A stretch of DNA of 64,000 nt from Ophiura sarsii (Eukaryota > Echinodermata > Ophiuroidea > Amphilepidida > Ophiuridae), in the NCBI GenBank assembly GCA_035610835.1, contig CM069452.1:27268143-27332142 (forward strand), given 5' to 3'. Position 1 is the first letter of the stretch, and the number at the start of each line of letters is the position of its first letter. Under the pieces are notes generated by a model. The model did no database searches. It was not told the origin of the DNA and worked only from the letters and a program-made list of their open reading frames with translations. Shown one piece after another: positions 9,905 through 21,840 of the stretch. Position numbers and translations under genes: made by a program.

Positions 9905-11345
9905 ATTTCATCGTATGGATATCCGATTGATACAAGGCGTCTCAGGAGGTCAGTGCTGTCTTGTACATCGGGACGTGATGCTTAAGTTGCATGTCGATTT
10001 ATATTGAAACCTTTTCAAAAGCAGTACCAGAGCCACTGACAATGGGTCTACCAGGTGGAATAGTATCATACGTCTTGTGGATCTTGGGAAGTATGTAGAA
10101 GCGTCCATGTTTTGGTTGTTTAGGGATCAAGACTGCTTTCATAGTGTTGTCAATCACACCAAGAGAACACGTGTGTTTGATGACCTTCTCAAGCATGTTA
10201 GAGTGTTTGGTGGTAGGACGGGTGCATTCCGAGATGTAGTCAGATATATCCATTACAACAACAGCAGAACCTTTGTCAGCCTCCTTTATAACAATATTTG
10301 TGTTGTGTTTGAGATTACGGAGAACATTTCTTTCATCGGAGGTGATGTTACTGTATGTTTTGAATGTTTTGCTCTGTTTAAGCACATTGGATTCAATGGC
10401 AGTAATGAAAGCATCCTGAACTGGAACACGACCAGGCTGTGGGGTAAAAGGACCTTTGGTTTTGAGAAGAGGATGTTGAGTGGTAGAGTTGGTTTCAGTG
10501 CTGTCTTCATCTGATGTTAGATCATTGGATTTGTAAAAGAATTCCTTAAGGCGAAGACGTCTAGAGAACTCAAACAGGTCTGCTTTGGTCTGGATCGGGT
10601 CTGGTGCGGAGGGTGTTGGACAGAATTTAAGACCCCTTTGAAGAATGGTAGTTGCTGCATTAGAGAGATGATGACTGTATAAATTGACGATGTTGTTCTT
10701 TGAAGTATTATCATTGTTGAGAGATCTGATTCTTCTACGGTAGATTGTTTTCTTAATCCATTTACGGTTGCGGCCCGTGGGTGGTTTAGGAGCAGCAGGC
10801 CCGGTGTTGTGTAAAGGTTCAGAAAATGACGTGGTGCTGTCCACAGTCGAATTATGTAGGGAACTTTCAGGATGAAATAACGAAGAATTTAAATTTGTTG
10901 GAGGCATATTACAGGAGCCAGTAACAGCTTTGTGTATCTTCTTGGCCAGGAGATGAAGTTGATAAACAGTATTCATAAATACAAGTTTGAGGATAATACT
11001 CACATAGACATCTTGGGGAACTTGCTGAGCTAGGGTATTACATAGTTTTAGGAATTTTTCGCTTTCAGATTGGATTAAGTGCTGATGATTACGAAGAAGA
11101 ACCTCCGTTAAAGCGAGCGATGTCCGATGCAGAATCTGCTGGCAAGAGTAAAATCCATCCTGGCTAGAAGTATTAATGATGGGTTTCAAGATGATACCAT
11201 TTGGAATGGTGCTGGTAGACTGGTGCATTAAAAGAAAATTGCAGTGAGACGAAAGGCGAGCAATCCGTTCGTGTGTACGGCGTAACTGATTGAAGAGAAG
11301 ACGGACGGGATACGAAAGACTAGAAAGACAATAGGGGACTGTAAG
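9905..11345 (-). pseudogene. Penelope-like element: N-terminal region and start of reverse transcriptase
   Basis: A long open frame (Met at 11228) matches the PLE N-terminal region. The frame is open upstream to about 11345, adding the family-typical RTHERIARLSSHCNFLL, so the first Met is probably not the true start. In order it shows IPNGIILKP, RGLKFCPTP (near 10630), RRLRLKEFF, GPFTPQPGR, EADKGSAVVV, GRFYILPKIHK and PGRPIVSGSGTA (near 10030). It then meets an in-frame TAA at 9999-10001. RT-like sequence resumes (IDMQLKHHVP, then after a frame change near 9970 DVQDSTDLLRRLVSIG) and homology stops near 9905. The catalytic aspartates and the GIY-YIG domain are absent. It is a 3'-truncated, recently intact fragment. 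I saw no terminal repeats or target duplication. Confidence 0.85.
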
Positions 11346-12410
11346 AGGAGCCTGAATTCAAAATGTTAAGATCAATAAATGGAATTTCGTCATTTCTGAA
11401 AAGATCAATTCAAACAAATAGCGAAATCATAAAATGCCAAACAGTAAGTGAAAGAATGTGATGTTGGATCCTCACGAAATCATTTCGCAGCTGCGCCTAT
11501 GCATGCATAACAATTGTTTTTGTAAATGCTAGTGAGATATTATATTAATACTATGTTGATATTTTATAAACAAGAAAGAATATTGCAGTTGATAAATTGT
11601 TGCATACAATTTGCTGACATTTAAAGCATCAGGTTAAAGTATCTAGTAGTATCCATTTGGGAATCATATTTTTCTCAGTCAAAGTTAGCTAGTAATGAAA
11701 TTACCGTAGGGCGTGAATGATATTTTCAATAAACTCCAGGCTGTATGATGTTGAAGGCTGCTGATGTAACCAGGTCAGTGTTGATAGGGATGAATGCGTT
11801 CTTGGTATTACTCCCCAGCGTAATTATGCATCACGCACCTGAATGTCTTAACGTGGAATAATTATGTGTTTGCATGCAAAATATGCAAATGTCACTGTTT
11901 TTTTGTCTTCATTGTATCTGTTCACAATGGTTGTGTTATGAAAAAAACATAAGTCATCAATTTTCCAACACACGCAATTAAGCAAAATAAGTCAGAAGTC
12001 ATATCGGAAACATCACATTTTCATTTTTTTTCCAACTGGATATTGGTTATTTCCAAAACTGTATTTTTTCAACAACAAAAAGTAGCAATTTTGGAATTTG
12101 TCATCATTTTTGTTTCGATTTTCATCTTAAAGCATTCCGTAGGGATGTGTTCACATTTGTACAATTGCGGTCATGACCATGGTATCCAGAAACACTGTAA
12201 ATAGCGTTTACACGGTGTCAAACCATGGGATTGCATTTACGAATTGGAAGAATATCAGCATATTAACTGTCCTGATATCAGGACAACTTATTCCAAAATT
12301 TGATTTTGAAATAATTAGGAAATGTAATGCTCTGTAACTTACTAATATATTGGTATAAATGTATTTTGACCCCAATAAAGTAAATTTCTAGAACAAAATA
12401 AGATAAGAGA
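11346..12410. other. Spacer, one diverged repeat
   Basis: Bases 11690-11860 are the partner of the repeat at 2290-2470. The rest, including an AT-rich T/A-tract region at 11890-12130, holds nothing I can identify. Confidence 0.45.
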
Positions 12411-13477
12411 TAAAAGATCGCACAATATGCCTTTAATCAAGTAATAGGTCACCATGTGATCATTTGAAAGCCTACAACCATTTTGTAATTGTAACATTTT
12501 GATGGCGCTGCGAGTGCAACAACAGCGGAACTCCCTAAATATTACTCTGGGTTTCAGACTCTCGAGTTATACATTATTTATGAATACGTATCTGGACATA
12601 TGCAAATTTACCATAGGCATTATTATTATCCGAGCTTAAGTACAAAAGTCATGACTTTCCAAAAGTGATGTCGTAACACGCTGCATTATCTGATGGGAAT
12701 GAATTATTTCATAGCCAAACAACCCTTATATAAATTGTATATAAATTGTTTTTAAATCGTGATCGATTCAGAAGCGTGTGCAGGATTTGCCAACATAGTA
12801 TTGGGATGGAGTGCAGGCCTCGGGTTCAACTTCTAATTATATTAAATTACAATTTGCCTAGAAGTTTAATTTGTTGGGGTCAGTGTAGCGCACAACCATT
12901 GTGTTACAATCATGCGAGTGCAATGTGCCTAGAAGTTGAGTTTTCCGGTGGGCAACCTATGCGCGGGTTAAATTGTCCGTCACGTAAGACAGTCGGACAA
13001 TGATGAAACAAACAAAGTGTGTAGGCGCAAATAACAAAGGCTTTAGTTTATAATATCTATACAACTATCGATGGGATGATATTGAGACTAAATTTAAACA
13101 CTTTATTGTGCTTAATGGAAATGTTTAACCGGGACATTATTTAGTGCATAACATATTATGTACATGTAAGCCTATGTACTGTTTACATGTACAAGATGTT
13201 CAAGGCCTAGGAAATCTATTTACGGTCAACACTAGAATCATCATGGAAGTGAATACATCGTATCTGTTACGTCAAAGGTGTTGTTGCAATGCGATAAGAG
13301 CTCATAGACTTACGCGCCGTAGCTTATTTCACATACCAATGCGGGCGGGCTTCTGAGACAGACCTTCTTCTTTGTTTGGCCTTAGTACACGTGGAACTGG
13401 GAACCAGTTACAGCTCAGAAGATAGAAGAACAAAACCATTTCTCAGAGGATAGCTTACTTAAGGGGAGTGAGTCGGC

Positions 13478-16085
13478 TCAAAGAATGAAATTACGACCTT
13501 TCCCTTAATACGAATATATTTGGAAAAGTAAACATTTTGAAGTTAACTCCAAAATTGTCAAAATCTTTACACACTGACTGACTAAAATTGAAACTGTTGA
13601 ATATGTTGTTCGTAAATCGATAGTAACGTATACATTTACATTATGCAGACAGAATATATCAGGCCTTGCCTCGCTGCAATAATCAAACGTTAATCAAATG
13701 TATATGGCAAGTGGATTCACTTCAGAACAAGTGCAAAGAGAGTGTTGGTAACATTGATCACAGCTATGACTACATGTATAAAATACATGCAGCTGAAAAC
13801 GTAATTATGGTGGGGATCTGGCAAGTGAAGGTACCATCCTTAAATACACATTACCATAACTTGTTGGAATTGTTACTGTTTCATTTACTTAAATGAAACC
13901 GGACTTAAACTGTTAAGTATGGTCAAATCTCGTAAATGCATGGTTACACGTAGCTGACCATTGGATTTGATTTTCACCTTTTAATACCGCATTTTACATT
14001 TACCTCTCTTTAACTGGAATCATCGCAAATCAACCCGGCAGACCTATTCTTCGATAATATGTGTACTGACAATGTTTTTAACAATGCAGAATGTGAGAGG
14101 CAAGGTAAAAATTGGCCCTAGGTATATGCAGAAACAGTCAATCACCTCATACATGAAATTGTATTTTAAAAGAAATAGGTCAATATGTTATCAGCGCAGT
14201 TAACATCTACTTGGTCATACAGGAAAGCATGTATGATGAGCAAGTAAAAAATCTCATAAATACAAATGTGCATAGACAACCTGACAGGTAATACTTGTCG
14301 TTTTTTTGTATTAAGCAACTAAATAATGCCAAAGAGCTTCGATTTGACGTATAGTTCCCGAATGAAAACAAATTAGACTAGTTTGAGGTGAATGTGTTCG
14401 AATAAATGTTCTTGGCATCTTACTTAAAAGTTGTAGGAAATCTGTAAGTGGCAGCTTACTAAGAAAAAACCAAAGGACAATGTCAATGTTCGTCCAATTA
14501 CAATTTGCTTTACATTTCGTTTTCAAATTAAGAGGGTTACTTTTGTCCGTCTCAAAGGACCCCCGGACACATGACATAATGACGTGACATAAGCCTAGCT
14601 TTTCATAGCAAGTATTGCCTTAAAGCTAATTGAAATCACAATGAAAAATTTAGCTGCAGACTTATATCGAATGAAAGTATATAATTAATTCATGTATATT
14701 ACAAACATTCAGCGACCCAATGATACATTAACTTCCGCAGTACTTAGTTATGCATTTCAAGAGAAAAAGGTCACTATCTTATCAGTGCAATCCGTTCTCA
14801 CTGATGTAACCGAGGAAGCTAATAGTGTAATTCAAGTCAATAAATCTCTTAAGTCACGGTTTAATGCAATAGGTTCGCGGAAATCACGTCAAATAACATT
14901 AATTTTGACGTCGAAACTCTCAAGGGTCATAAAACGACATTTTAGATAGCGGGTGGTGTGCATTATTAAGCTACACTCTTAGAAGGTCAGGATCAAATAT
15001 GAGACGAAAAGGATCAATTTTGATCCAGAAGCGGTATCACATATGAGCTTACCCTTTCCGGATCAAAGTGATCCGACAAGCAGGATCAAAAAGTTTGATC
15101 CGAAATGGGATCAAATATTTCTGTAAAAATGATACTGAAACGGATCAAAATAATGATCCTTAATCGGATGTACCTGTAGCTTATGATCCTACTCCAGGAT
15201 CAAACTGAATCAAAGAAAAAGTGAAAACATAGGGGGTCATCGGTTGACAGATTGTAAAAACAAGCATGCATGCAAGGGTCTTTCGCTGACACCGGGCCAT
15301 AAAAAGGGGGGTATTTTTGATGGAGCCTGGTGTGAAACCTATTATTGATTGAGTGCCCCCACCCCCGGGTGCACACTGCAGACTATATATCGAGTGCAGT
15401 AAAAGCTTACTACATCGTGTAGGCCTAGTACATCGCAGTGATCGTGACATTTTGTGAGGAGCATTTTGACCGAAAATCGTACTGATGGCACTGGTCAGGT
15501 ACAAGAAATTTGTTCACAAGAATAGAGCATGTTCAAACATAAAAAATAAAACTACTTTACCGACAAAATCATGTAACATTTTACAGATTAGACTGGATAA
15601 CGAACCGCGGTATTTCACCCTTGTTTCAACTGTGGCGACCGAATTCAAACGATCGTCTGCTTGTCGTCTATCGGTTTGCAAAAGAGTGACGTCAGTCACT
15701 CATTGACCAATGAACTGTTTCATCGAATTGATCCGGAAATCAGATCAAAGTTGATCAAGGTGAATTTGATCCGTTTGTTGATATCTATCTGGAAACGGAT
15801 CAAAACGATCTGAAAATGATCCTTAAAGGATCAAAACAAAGTGAGCCGGAAATCTACTCATGTATTTGATCCTGACCTTCTAAGAGTGTATGCATGATGA
15901 AGTCTTTTCTCGTACGCATACTCTTCCAGCGGCTATATAATCTTAACCATAACTTGGTAATAAGACTCTTCTAGCACGGAATGATCATGGACATAACGAG
16001 TGTTCCCGGCGGTCATTGTCAAGCATCGGGATCTTAACTCATTTGACGGGAGAAATACACTTTTGCATTTTTTGCATAATCAGTC
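13478..16085. repeat. Internal module s1 of unit A
   Basis: Collinear with the next module (from about 16100) and with B at 22930-24545. It starts ACGACCTTTCCCTTAATAC, passes ACACTGACTGACT, TATGGCAAGTGGATTCA, GTAATTATGGTGGGG, GAAATAGGTCAATATGTTAT, GTAGGAAATCTGTAAGTGGC and GATGTAACCGAGGAAGCTAA, and ends with the TTCTAGCACGGAATGATCAT box. The 915-base TIR element lies inside it. Confidence 0.75.
14974..15888. mobile_element. 915-bp TIR element, TA target, with dense GGATCA sites
   Basis: The inverted ends CACTCTTAGAAGGTCAGGAT and its complement are flanked by TA (14972-14973, 15889-15890). Unit B has the uninterrupted site near 24402-24412 (TTAAGATATGCATGATGAAG), so this is an insertion after the duplication. 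Both subterminal regions are packed with GGATCA/TGATCC in both orientations (about 14990-15200 and 15725-15875), a layout typical of repeated transposase-binding sites. No transposase is visible inside. The TA target suggests Tc1/mariner or a relative. Confidence 0.85.
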
Positions 16086-16837
16086 AAGTTTTTTTTAATT
16101 ACGACCTTTCCCTTAATACAAACGTGCTTTCACTTGAAAAATAACATTTTTTTGAAAAGTAAACATTTATTGCAACTCCAAAATTGTCAACATATTTACA
16201 CACTGACTGACTTAAATTGAAACTGTTGAATATGTTATTCGGAAATCGATTGTAACATTCACATTTACATCATGCAGACAGAGTACATCACGCCTTGTCG
16301 CGCTACACTACACACTAATCAAACGTAAATCTAATGTGTATGGCAAGTGGATTCATTTCAAGACTTCAACAAGTGCAAAATGTACACATTCAATTTATGT
16401 GTTCGTATGGCATTTAAGGAAACCAGTGGCGTTCGTCAATGTCTTTATCATGATCTCTACGGAATTACGCATAATGGAAAGACTTGTATATGTCTTATAT
16501 TCGTACGGGCTATTCCATTTACCATGTCTTCCCCTTTTAACAGAACACCTTTTGCTATTACATAATCCAAATAGAATGTATAACGATCAATTTGAGATTT
16601 CCATGGGTATGCAGTTCTGATGCAATCTGCAGAGAGTACTGGTAACACTGATCACACCTCTGACAATAAATAAATGCAACTGAAAGGGTAATTATGGTGG
16701 GGCTGGTTGAAATATCCATTCAAAATTGTTTGAATTGTTACTATTGCATCTACTTGAAACCAGACTAAAAACTATTTAATATCGTAAATGGGTAAAACAT
16801 AGCTGACCATTTGATTTATTTTATTTACCTTTTGGTC

Positions 16838-17264
16838 TCACACCACTAAATAAATCGCCATTGACTTACATGCTTAAGATATCAAAAGAACACCATTTTT
16901 TGTTGGTGGGGAGGGGGGGGGGGGGGGGTGGGGTTGACCTTCATTTTTTCCGCAACAGGACGTCGAATACTAGTCCACTCTCCAAATTGCGGTCTGCTAA
17001 TTATACTCGGTGCATTTGCTCTAGAAAAGGTGAAAAGAGAAAATTTGTGTCAAATCTTACTATTATGGAAAATACCAGGGTTCTTTGGTTAAATTTTGAG
17101 TTTATAGGCTACAAATCACAAATAAAACAAATCTCATTAAGTTCATATTAAAAGTAATGTATACCTTTTCTGAACATTTAGATTAATGGTTAGAGGTGAG
17201 GTCTATCTTGGATTAAAAACACCGATAGTGATGGGCGCTAGCATAAATTTATTTGGAGGTGTGA
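16838..17264. mobile_element. Short TIR element carrying the poly-G tract (unit A copy)
   Basis: Ends TCACACCACTAAATAAAT and, inverted, TCACACCTCCAAATAAAT. Module s1 lacks the segment (CTTTTAATACCGCATTTTAC near 13978). The B copy is at about 25249-25689. A run of 16 G lies at 16913-16928. The exact target duplication is unclear. Confidence 0.5.
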
Positions 17265-17310
17265 TTTACTTCAATTACCATATTTTACATTTACCCTTTA
17301 TAACTAGAGA

Positions 17311-17352
17311 GCGTGTGTGGTCTAGTGGATAAGACGCCGGTCTCACGATGTT
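17311..17352 (+). repeat. tRNA-derived SINE head (A box only), unit A
   Basis: GTGGTCTAGTGGATAAGACG with CCGGTCTCACGATG is a typical tRNA-derived SINE start including a good A box (TGGTCTAGTGG). No B box follows, so it is a truncated copy, not a tRNA gene. The unit B copy is at about 25735-25777. Confidence 0.55.
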
Positions 17353-17560
17353 AGTGTCTTAACATCATAATCTATAAATTTAGGGAATTTTTTACTCAAA
17401 ATTATTTTTATTAGCCTTGTTGAACTACTTCTTTTTGGGTCAAAAAAGTGATTTTTTGTGTGTGATTTTTTTCCAAAAAATCAAAATTTTTGGTCAACAT
17501 TAGACGCAAAATTTGGATTCTATGATCCATTTCCTTTCCAAAAATGTATAATTGTACATA

Positions 17561-18586
17561 CGAGGGTCATTCAATAAGTTCTACCTCCTACCTCATAACT
17601 TTATTATTTTATGTGCCAGTCTTATCAAATATCACACGATTGTAGCTTGGAACCTCAGCTACAAATCCAATGTAAATTGATCTGAGTACTGGTTGTACTT
17701 TTCCAGACATGCAGTAAGAACCAAACCTCGATTTGGTGTGACGGAAACGGATGAAAAACAATTGGCCTATTGTAAGAGGCAGAACATATACCTATCGGTC
17801 AATTATAACCGTTCTAAATGTCAGATATCTCTTTAACAGACTGTAAACAATAAAGTTGACTGATTGGTTTCGAAAAAATATGCCCTCTGATTAGCCAGAT
17901 CCAGGTCAGAACAACCATTTAGTTTACCCCTCCCCTAGAGGTCCCTGTAAAAGTCATATTTGACCTTTATGATAACTAAGCGATCTTCAATATATCAAAC
18001 TAAATGGAGGGATTTAAAGTCTGTCAAAGCGATATTGTTCTATCATTGACTACCTGATTGACTATTCTGAAGGTTGCACATAAGTAAAACTCATAAAGTG
18101 ACTATTATGGTAAAGATTTAACATTCGAGGCATCATTGTGGCTTAAGTTGTAACAACGAAAATTTGACTGATGGCAGTATTTAAAGGCATAGCAATACTT
18201 TTGAGTTGATAGTACACTATTTGCAAGCCTACAAGAGTTAATATTGTTTACAATCTTATCTTTACATGATAATACTGTAATATATTCAGATATCATTCAT
18301 TTATTTCCATTATCAGTATTTAAATCATGCTCTTATATCTAACCATACAATACGAAAAAACACCCGAAAACATGTGTATATTTTTAAGGTAATTTTCTGT
18401 GTCCGTTGTCCAAAATCTCTCTCTGGCTTTGACCGCGTCATTACAAAAGTAAAACAGATATTAATTATCATTTACTACACATTTGTAGCTATGAGTCGGA
18501 GCTATAATCATGACAAATGTCATGAGGTTAACATTAATATTAGCGACGTTATGAGGAAGGAGGTAGAACTTATTGAATGACCCTCG
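17561..18586. mobile_element. Mariner-like non-autonomous element (unit A copy)
   Basis: The terminal inverted repeats start CGAGGGTCATTCAATAAGTT and continue CTACCTCC. The right end is the exact mirror (GGAGGTAGAACTTATTGAAT...CCCTCG). The left flank is TA; the right flank TA has mutated to TT here but is intact in the unit B copy. GAGGGT-CA-TAAGTT ends are of mariner type. The interior contains no D,D34D transposase I can read. Confidence 0.75.
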
Positions 18587-18807
18587 TTCATTTGAGCAAT
18601 AGTTCAATAATTACAGCACTCACAAAATTCAAAAGTGACTTCCTTGAGTCCCCCCTTAAACATCGCGAATCAACCTGACATTCCTATTCCTGTTCCTATA
18701 ACCTATGTACTGACAATGTTTTTAGCAATGCAGAATGTGAGAGGCAAGGAAAGGTCGATCTCAATCAAATATTGGCCCCCGGTATATTTTGCGTAACAGT
18801 CAATCAC

Positions 18808-19087
18808 CTCAAATATGAGCATGAGCATTACCAAAAACTGTATTTCAAAGGAAATAGGTCAATATGTTATAAGCGCAATTCACATCTACTGGTCATACAG
18901 GAAAAACAAGTATGAGCAAGTAAAAGCATCTCATAAGTACAAAGGTGCTCAAATATGAGCATGAGCATTACCAAAAACTGTATTTCAAAGGAAATAGGTC
19001 AATATGTTATAAGCGCAATTCACATCTACTGGTCATACAGGAAAAACAAGTATGAGCAAGTAAAAGCATCTCATAAGTACAAAGGTG
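18808..19087. repeat. 140-bp direct tandem duplication, unit A only
   Basis: Bases 18808-18947 (CTCAAATATGAGCATGAGCA ... ACAAAGGTG) repeat immediately at 18948-19087 with no difference I can see. Unit B has a single copy (about 27228-27368), so the duplication arose after A and B separated. Confidence 0.85.
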
Positions 19088-20020
19088 CGCAGATTACCAC
19101 AAATTGTATTTGTTTATAAGCAGTTAAATAATGTCAAAGAGCTTCGAGTTCATGTCTGATTTCCGAAGGAAAAAATTGGACCAGTTGAGGCCGTGAATAG
19201 GTTTGAATAATTAAATGTTCTGGCCTCTTATGTTAGGTTGTAGGAAATCTGTAAGTGGCAGCTTACTAAGAAACAAACCCAAAGAGACAATTTCCTTGTG
19301 CGTCCAATTACAATTTGCTTTAGATTTCTTTTTCCAGTGTTACAATCTATAAGTGTTACTTTTGTCCGTCAAAAAGGACCCCCGGATAGGGCAGGGCATA
19401 CATGGCATATTATAAGCTTAGATTGTTGATAGCAAGTATTGTCTAGTCTAAAAGCTAATTGACAATCGCAATGGAATATTTAGCAGCAGACACAAATTAT
19501 CGAATGAAAATATAAAATTGATTCATGTCTATTACAAACACTCAGCAACCCTGTGATACATGAACTTACGCAGTACCTAGTTAATACTAGTTAATATGCA
19601 TTTCAAAAGAAATAGGTCACTATGTTATCAGTGCAATCCTTTCTCACTGATGTAACCGAGGAAGCTAATAGTACAATGCAAGTCGGTACGTCTCTTAAGT
19701 CACGGGTTTCTGTAGAAGGTTTACGGAAATCACGTCAAATAGCTTCAATTTTGACGACGAAACTCTCGAGGGGCACAAAAAGACCTTTTTTTTAGATATT
19801 ATGGGTGGTGTGTAATAAAAAGCAACGGAGTCTTCGTGCGCACACTGTTCCAGCGGCTATGATGATTTTAACCTACTATATTGGAAATAAGACACTTCTA
19901 GCACGGAATGATCATGGACATTACAAGTGTTCCCGGCGGTCATTGTCAAGCATCGGAATCTGAACTCATCAAACGGGTGAAATATTGTTTTGCATTTTGT
20001 GCATAATCATTTAAGTGTTT

Positions 20021-21505
20021 GTTTCTTCCTTTGTCGATACGTTGTAGACAACTCAAGATTTTGGAGGAAATATAGGACAAATAAGATTAATTTACCCAAC
20101 TACGTTCATGCGCCTTCGTTTTTGGCTATGCTGATACATTGTATCATGTGTATAGCATTGCAATAAATTGCATATTGTTCAATTGCATATTAATTTTGGA
20201 TACGAATTTGGGCCACGCAATATCGTTCAACTAAATCTAGAGTAATGAAAATGGCCTTAAGGTTATATGGATGATATTTTCAATAACATTCTAGCGTGTA
20301 ATGCAGAACGGTAGCATTATAAAGTAGGGCAGCATGTGATGGAATGAAGGTAATCATGGTTTGATTCCAACAGAGTTGTTGGCTCTGTATTCGGCTACAT
20401 CTGAGAGATCAGCAGGATTTTGAGAGGAATTTGCATAAACATTTTCGATACATCTTCGTTATCGTAATGGTGTTATTACATAAGCTAAAAAAGAAGGGAA
20501 ACCCCCATTCTTCTCAAGGAAAATCTTTTTATCCATTAGCTTATTTTTCGATTTCTCATGCAGAATTCTATAGATAATTACATACATATTCGATGAATAT
20601 CAATGAAAAGATCTGTGGATGACTATAATAGAATTGTTGTATCATCATCTTTGAGAAATATGATATTATTGTATATTTGTATTCATTTTATTTTTCTTAT
20701 AAGTGTGGTTTGTCAATAGGCAGTTTGGTTGGTATTCAGCCGATAAGCACCATAATTAATCAGTATGATATATAGTTTGGGACGGGGCTTAATTCATAAC
20801 TAAGTGCCTATGGTCATCGCGTTATAGTTATTCAAGCGCGCCCTACACCATACATGACTCCAAATATGGTACAGCCTAAACATTATGAGACCAATACAGC
20901 TACGAACTGTATTTTATTCTTTAATTAATAGTACATCAAATGAGTTGGGATGCTAAAATACACTGAACAGTAGTTACTTAAAATACTATAGAGTTCAAGA
21001 AGTTTCGAAACTAAATGACAATAATAACAAATAAAAACCAAGACGTTTCACTTTTCCTTCGATAAGTAAAAATCCTAACTTTTCCTTCGATAAGTAAAAA
21101 TCCTATCTATCACAGTTTTCTACTGGTTTTCTGAATATATTTGTTGTTTCTGTACAACATAATTTACCTCTATTCTAGTTGGAACAAAGTACATAAGATG
21201 TGCTCCTTGTCCCAGCTTCACGTCACTTGCAGGGAACCAATCATCACATTAAAATAATCATGCACATGTAAATTATGGATGTTTGAATTGTATTTTGTAA
21301 GTGTTACTGTCTTAAAAAAACGGGCAGTATAAACAGTTTCCGTAAAAGTTTGACTGTTGCATATCTCAACGTTTACGCATATTTGGATTTGACGAATTAT
21401 TTAAGTGATTAAACTCAGTTACAACAACTTATACCAATCGACTCTATGAACTTTATAAACTCAACATTAAAAAGAGGGATCAAATAATAATTTAATAACA
21501 TTATG
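20021..21505. repeat. Unit-end segment of A, including module r1
   Basis: Collinear with 28290-29815 in B. From about 20990 (GTTTCGAAACTAAATGACAA) to 21505 it is module r1, also seen at 29270-30045 and, interrupted, from 30055. A short local duplication (CTTTTCCTTCGATAAGTAAA twice, about 21050-21105) is specific to A. No gene. Confidence 0.7.
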
Positions 21506-21506
21506 A

Positions 21507-21840
21507 TACTATTGTGACGTCAATTATGCATCAAAAGCATCGTCCCTAGGGTGCTTAAAGCGCAGTTCTGTTGTCGATTTAATGTCAGTATATATTGTTT
21601 AGGGCGGTTCTCGGATGGGAGAGGTTTTTTGCATGGCGAAGTATCAAAGGGTTGTGTTCGATAGTGTAACAGTGAAATTAAACAAGGTGTACAAGTAGAT
21701 TAATGTTCCCCATGTCATTTTCAATCGACAAACACGGGTTCGATCGCCGTGCATTCCTAATTATTTCTTTATTTTTTGTTTTTGTAAACTTGATGGTGGA
21801 TTAATGTAACATCATTTGAACGTCAATTGTTTATACATTA
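21507..21840. repeat. 334-bp dispersed repeat, copy 1 (B-box-like)
   Basis: The same sequence recurs at 31512-31848. It opens GTGACGTCAATTATGCATCA and closes ACGTCAATTGTTTATACATT. An ACGGGTTCGATC string resembles a pol III B box (GGTTCGATCCC in the other copy), suggesting a SINE, but I find no clear A box. It sits exactly at the end of unit A, where unit B continues with other sequence. Confidence 0.6.

Larger units (their letters stand above)
16100..20020. repeat. Internal module s2 of unit A
   Basis: Second diverged copy of module s1 in the same orientation. Its extra length comes mainly from two insertions relative to s1: a TIR element at 16838-17264 carrying the poly-G tract, and a block at about 17303-18655 carrying a SINE head and the mariner-like element. 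It ends with TTCTAGCACGGAATGATCAT near 19895 and TGCATAATCA near 20005. Confidence 0.7.

Noticed and set aside
10077..10514. 145-residue plus-strand open frame
   Set aside because: It lies antisense to the clearly recognisable PLE reverse-transcriptase region and has no features of its own.
18808..19087. CRISPR-like or satellite array
   Set aside because: There are only two units without spacers, in animal nuclear DNA; it is a simple tandem duplication.
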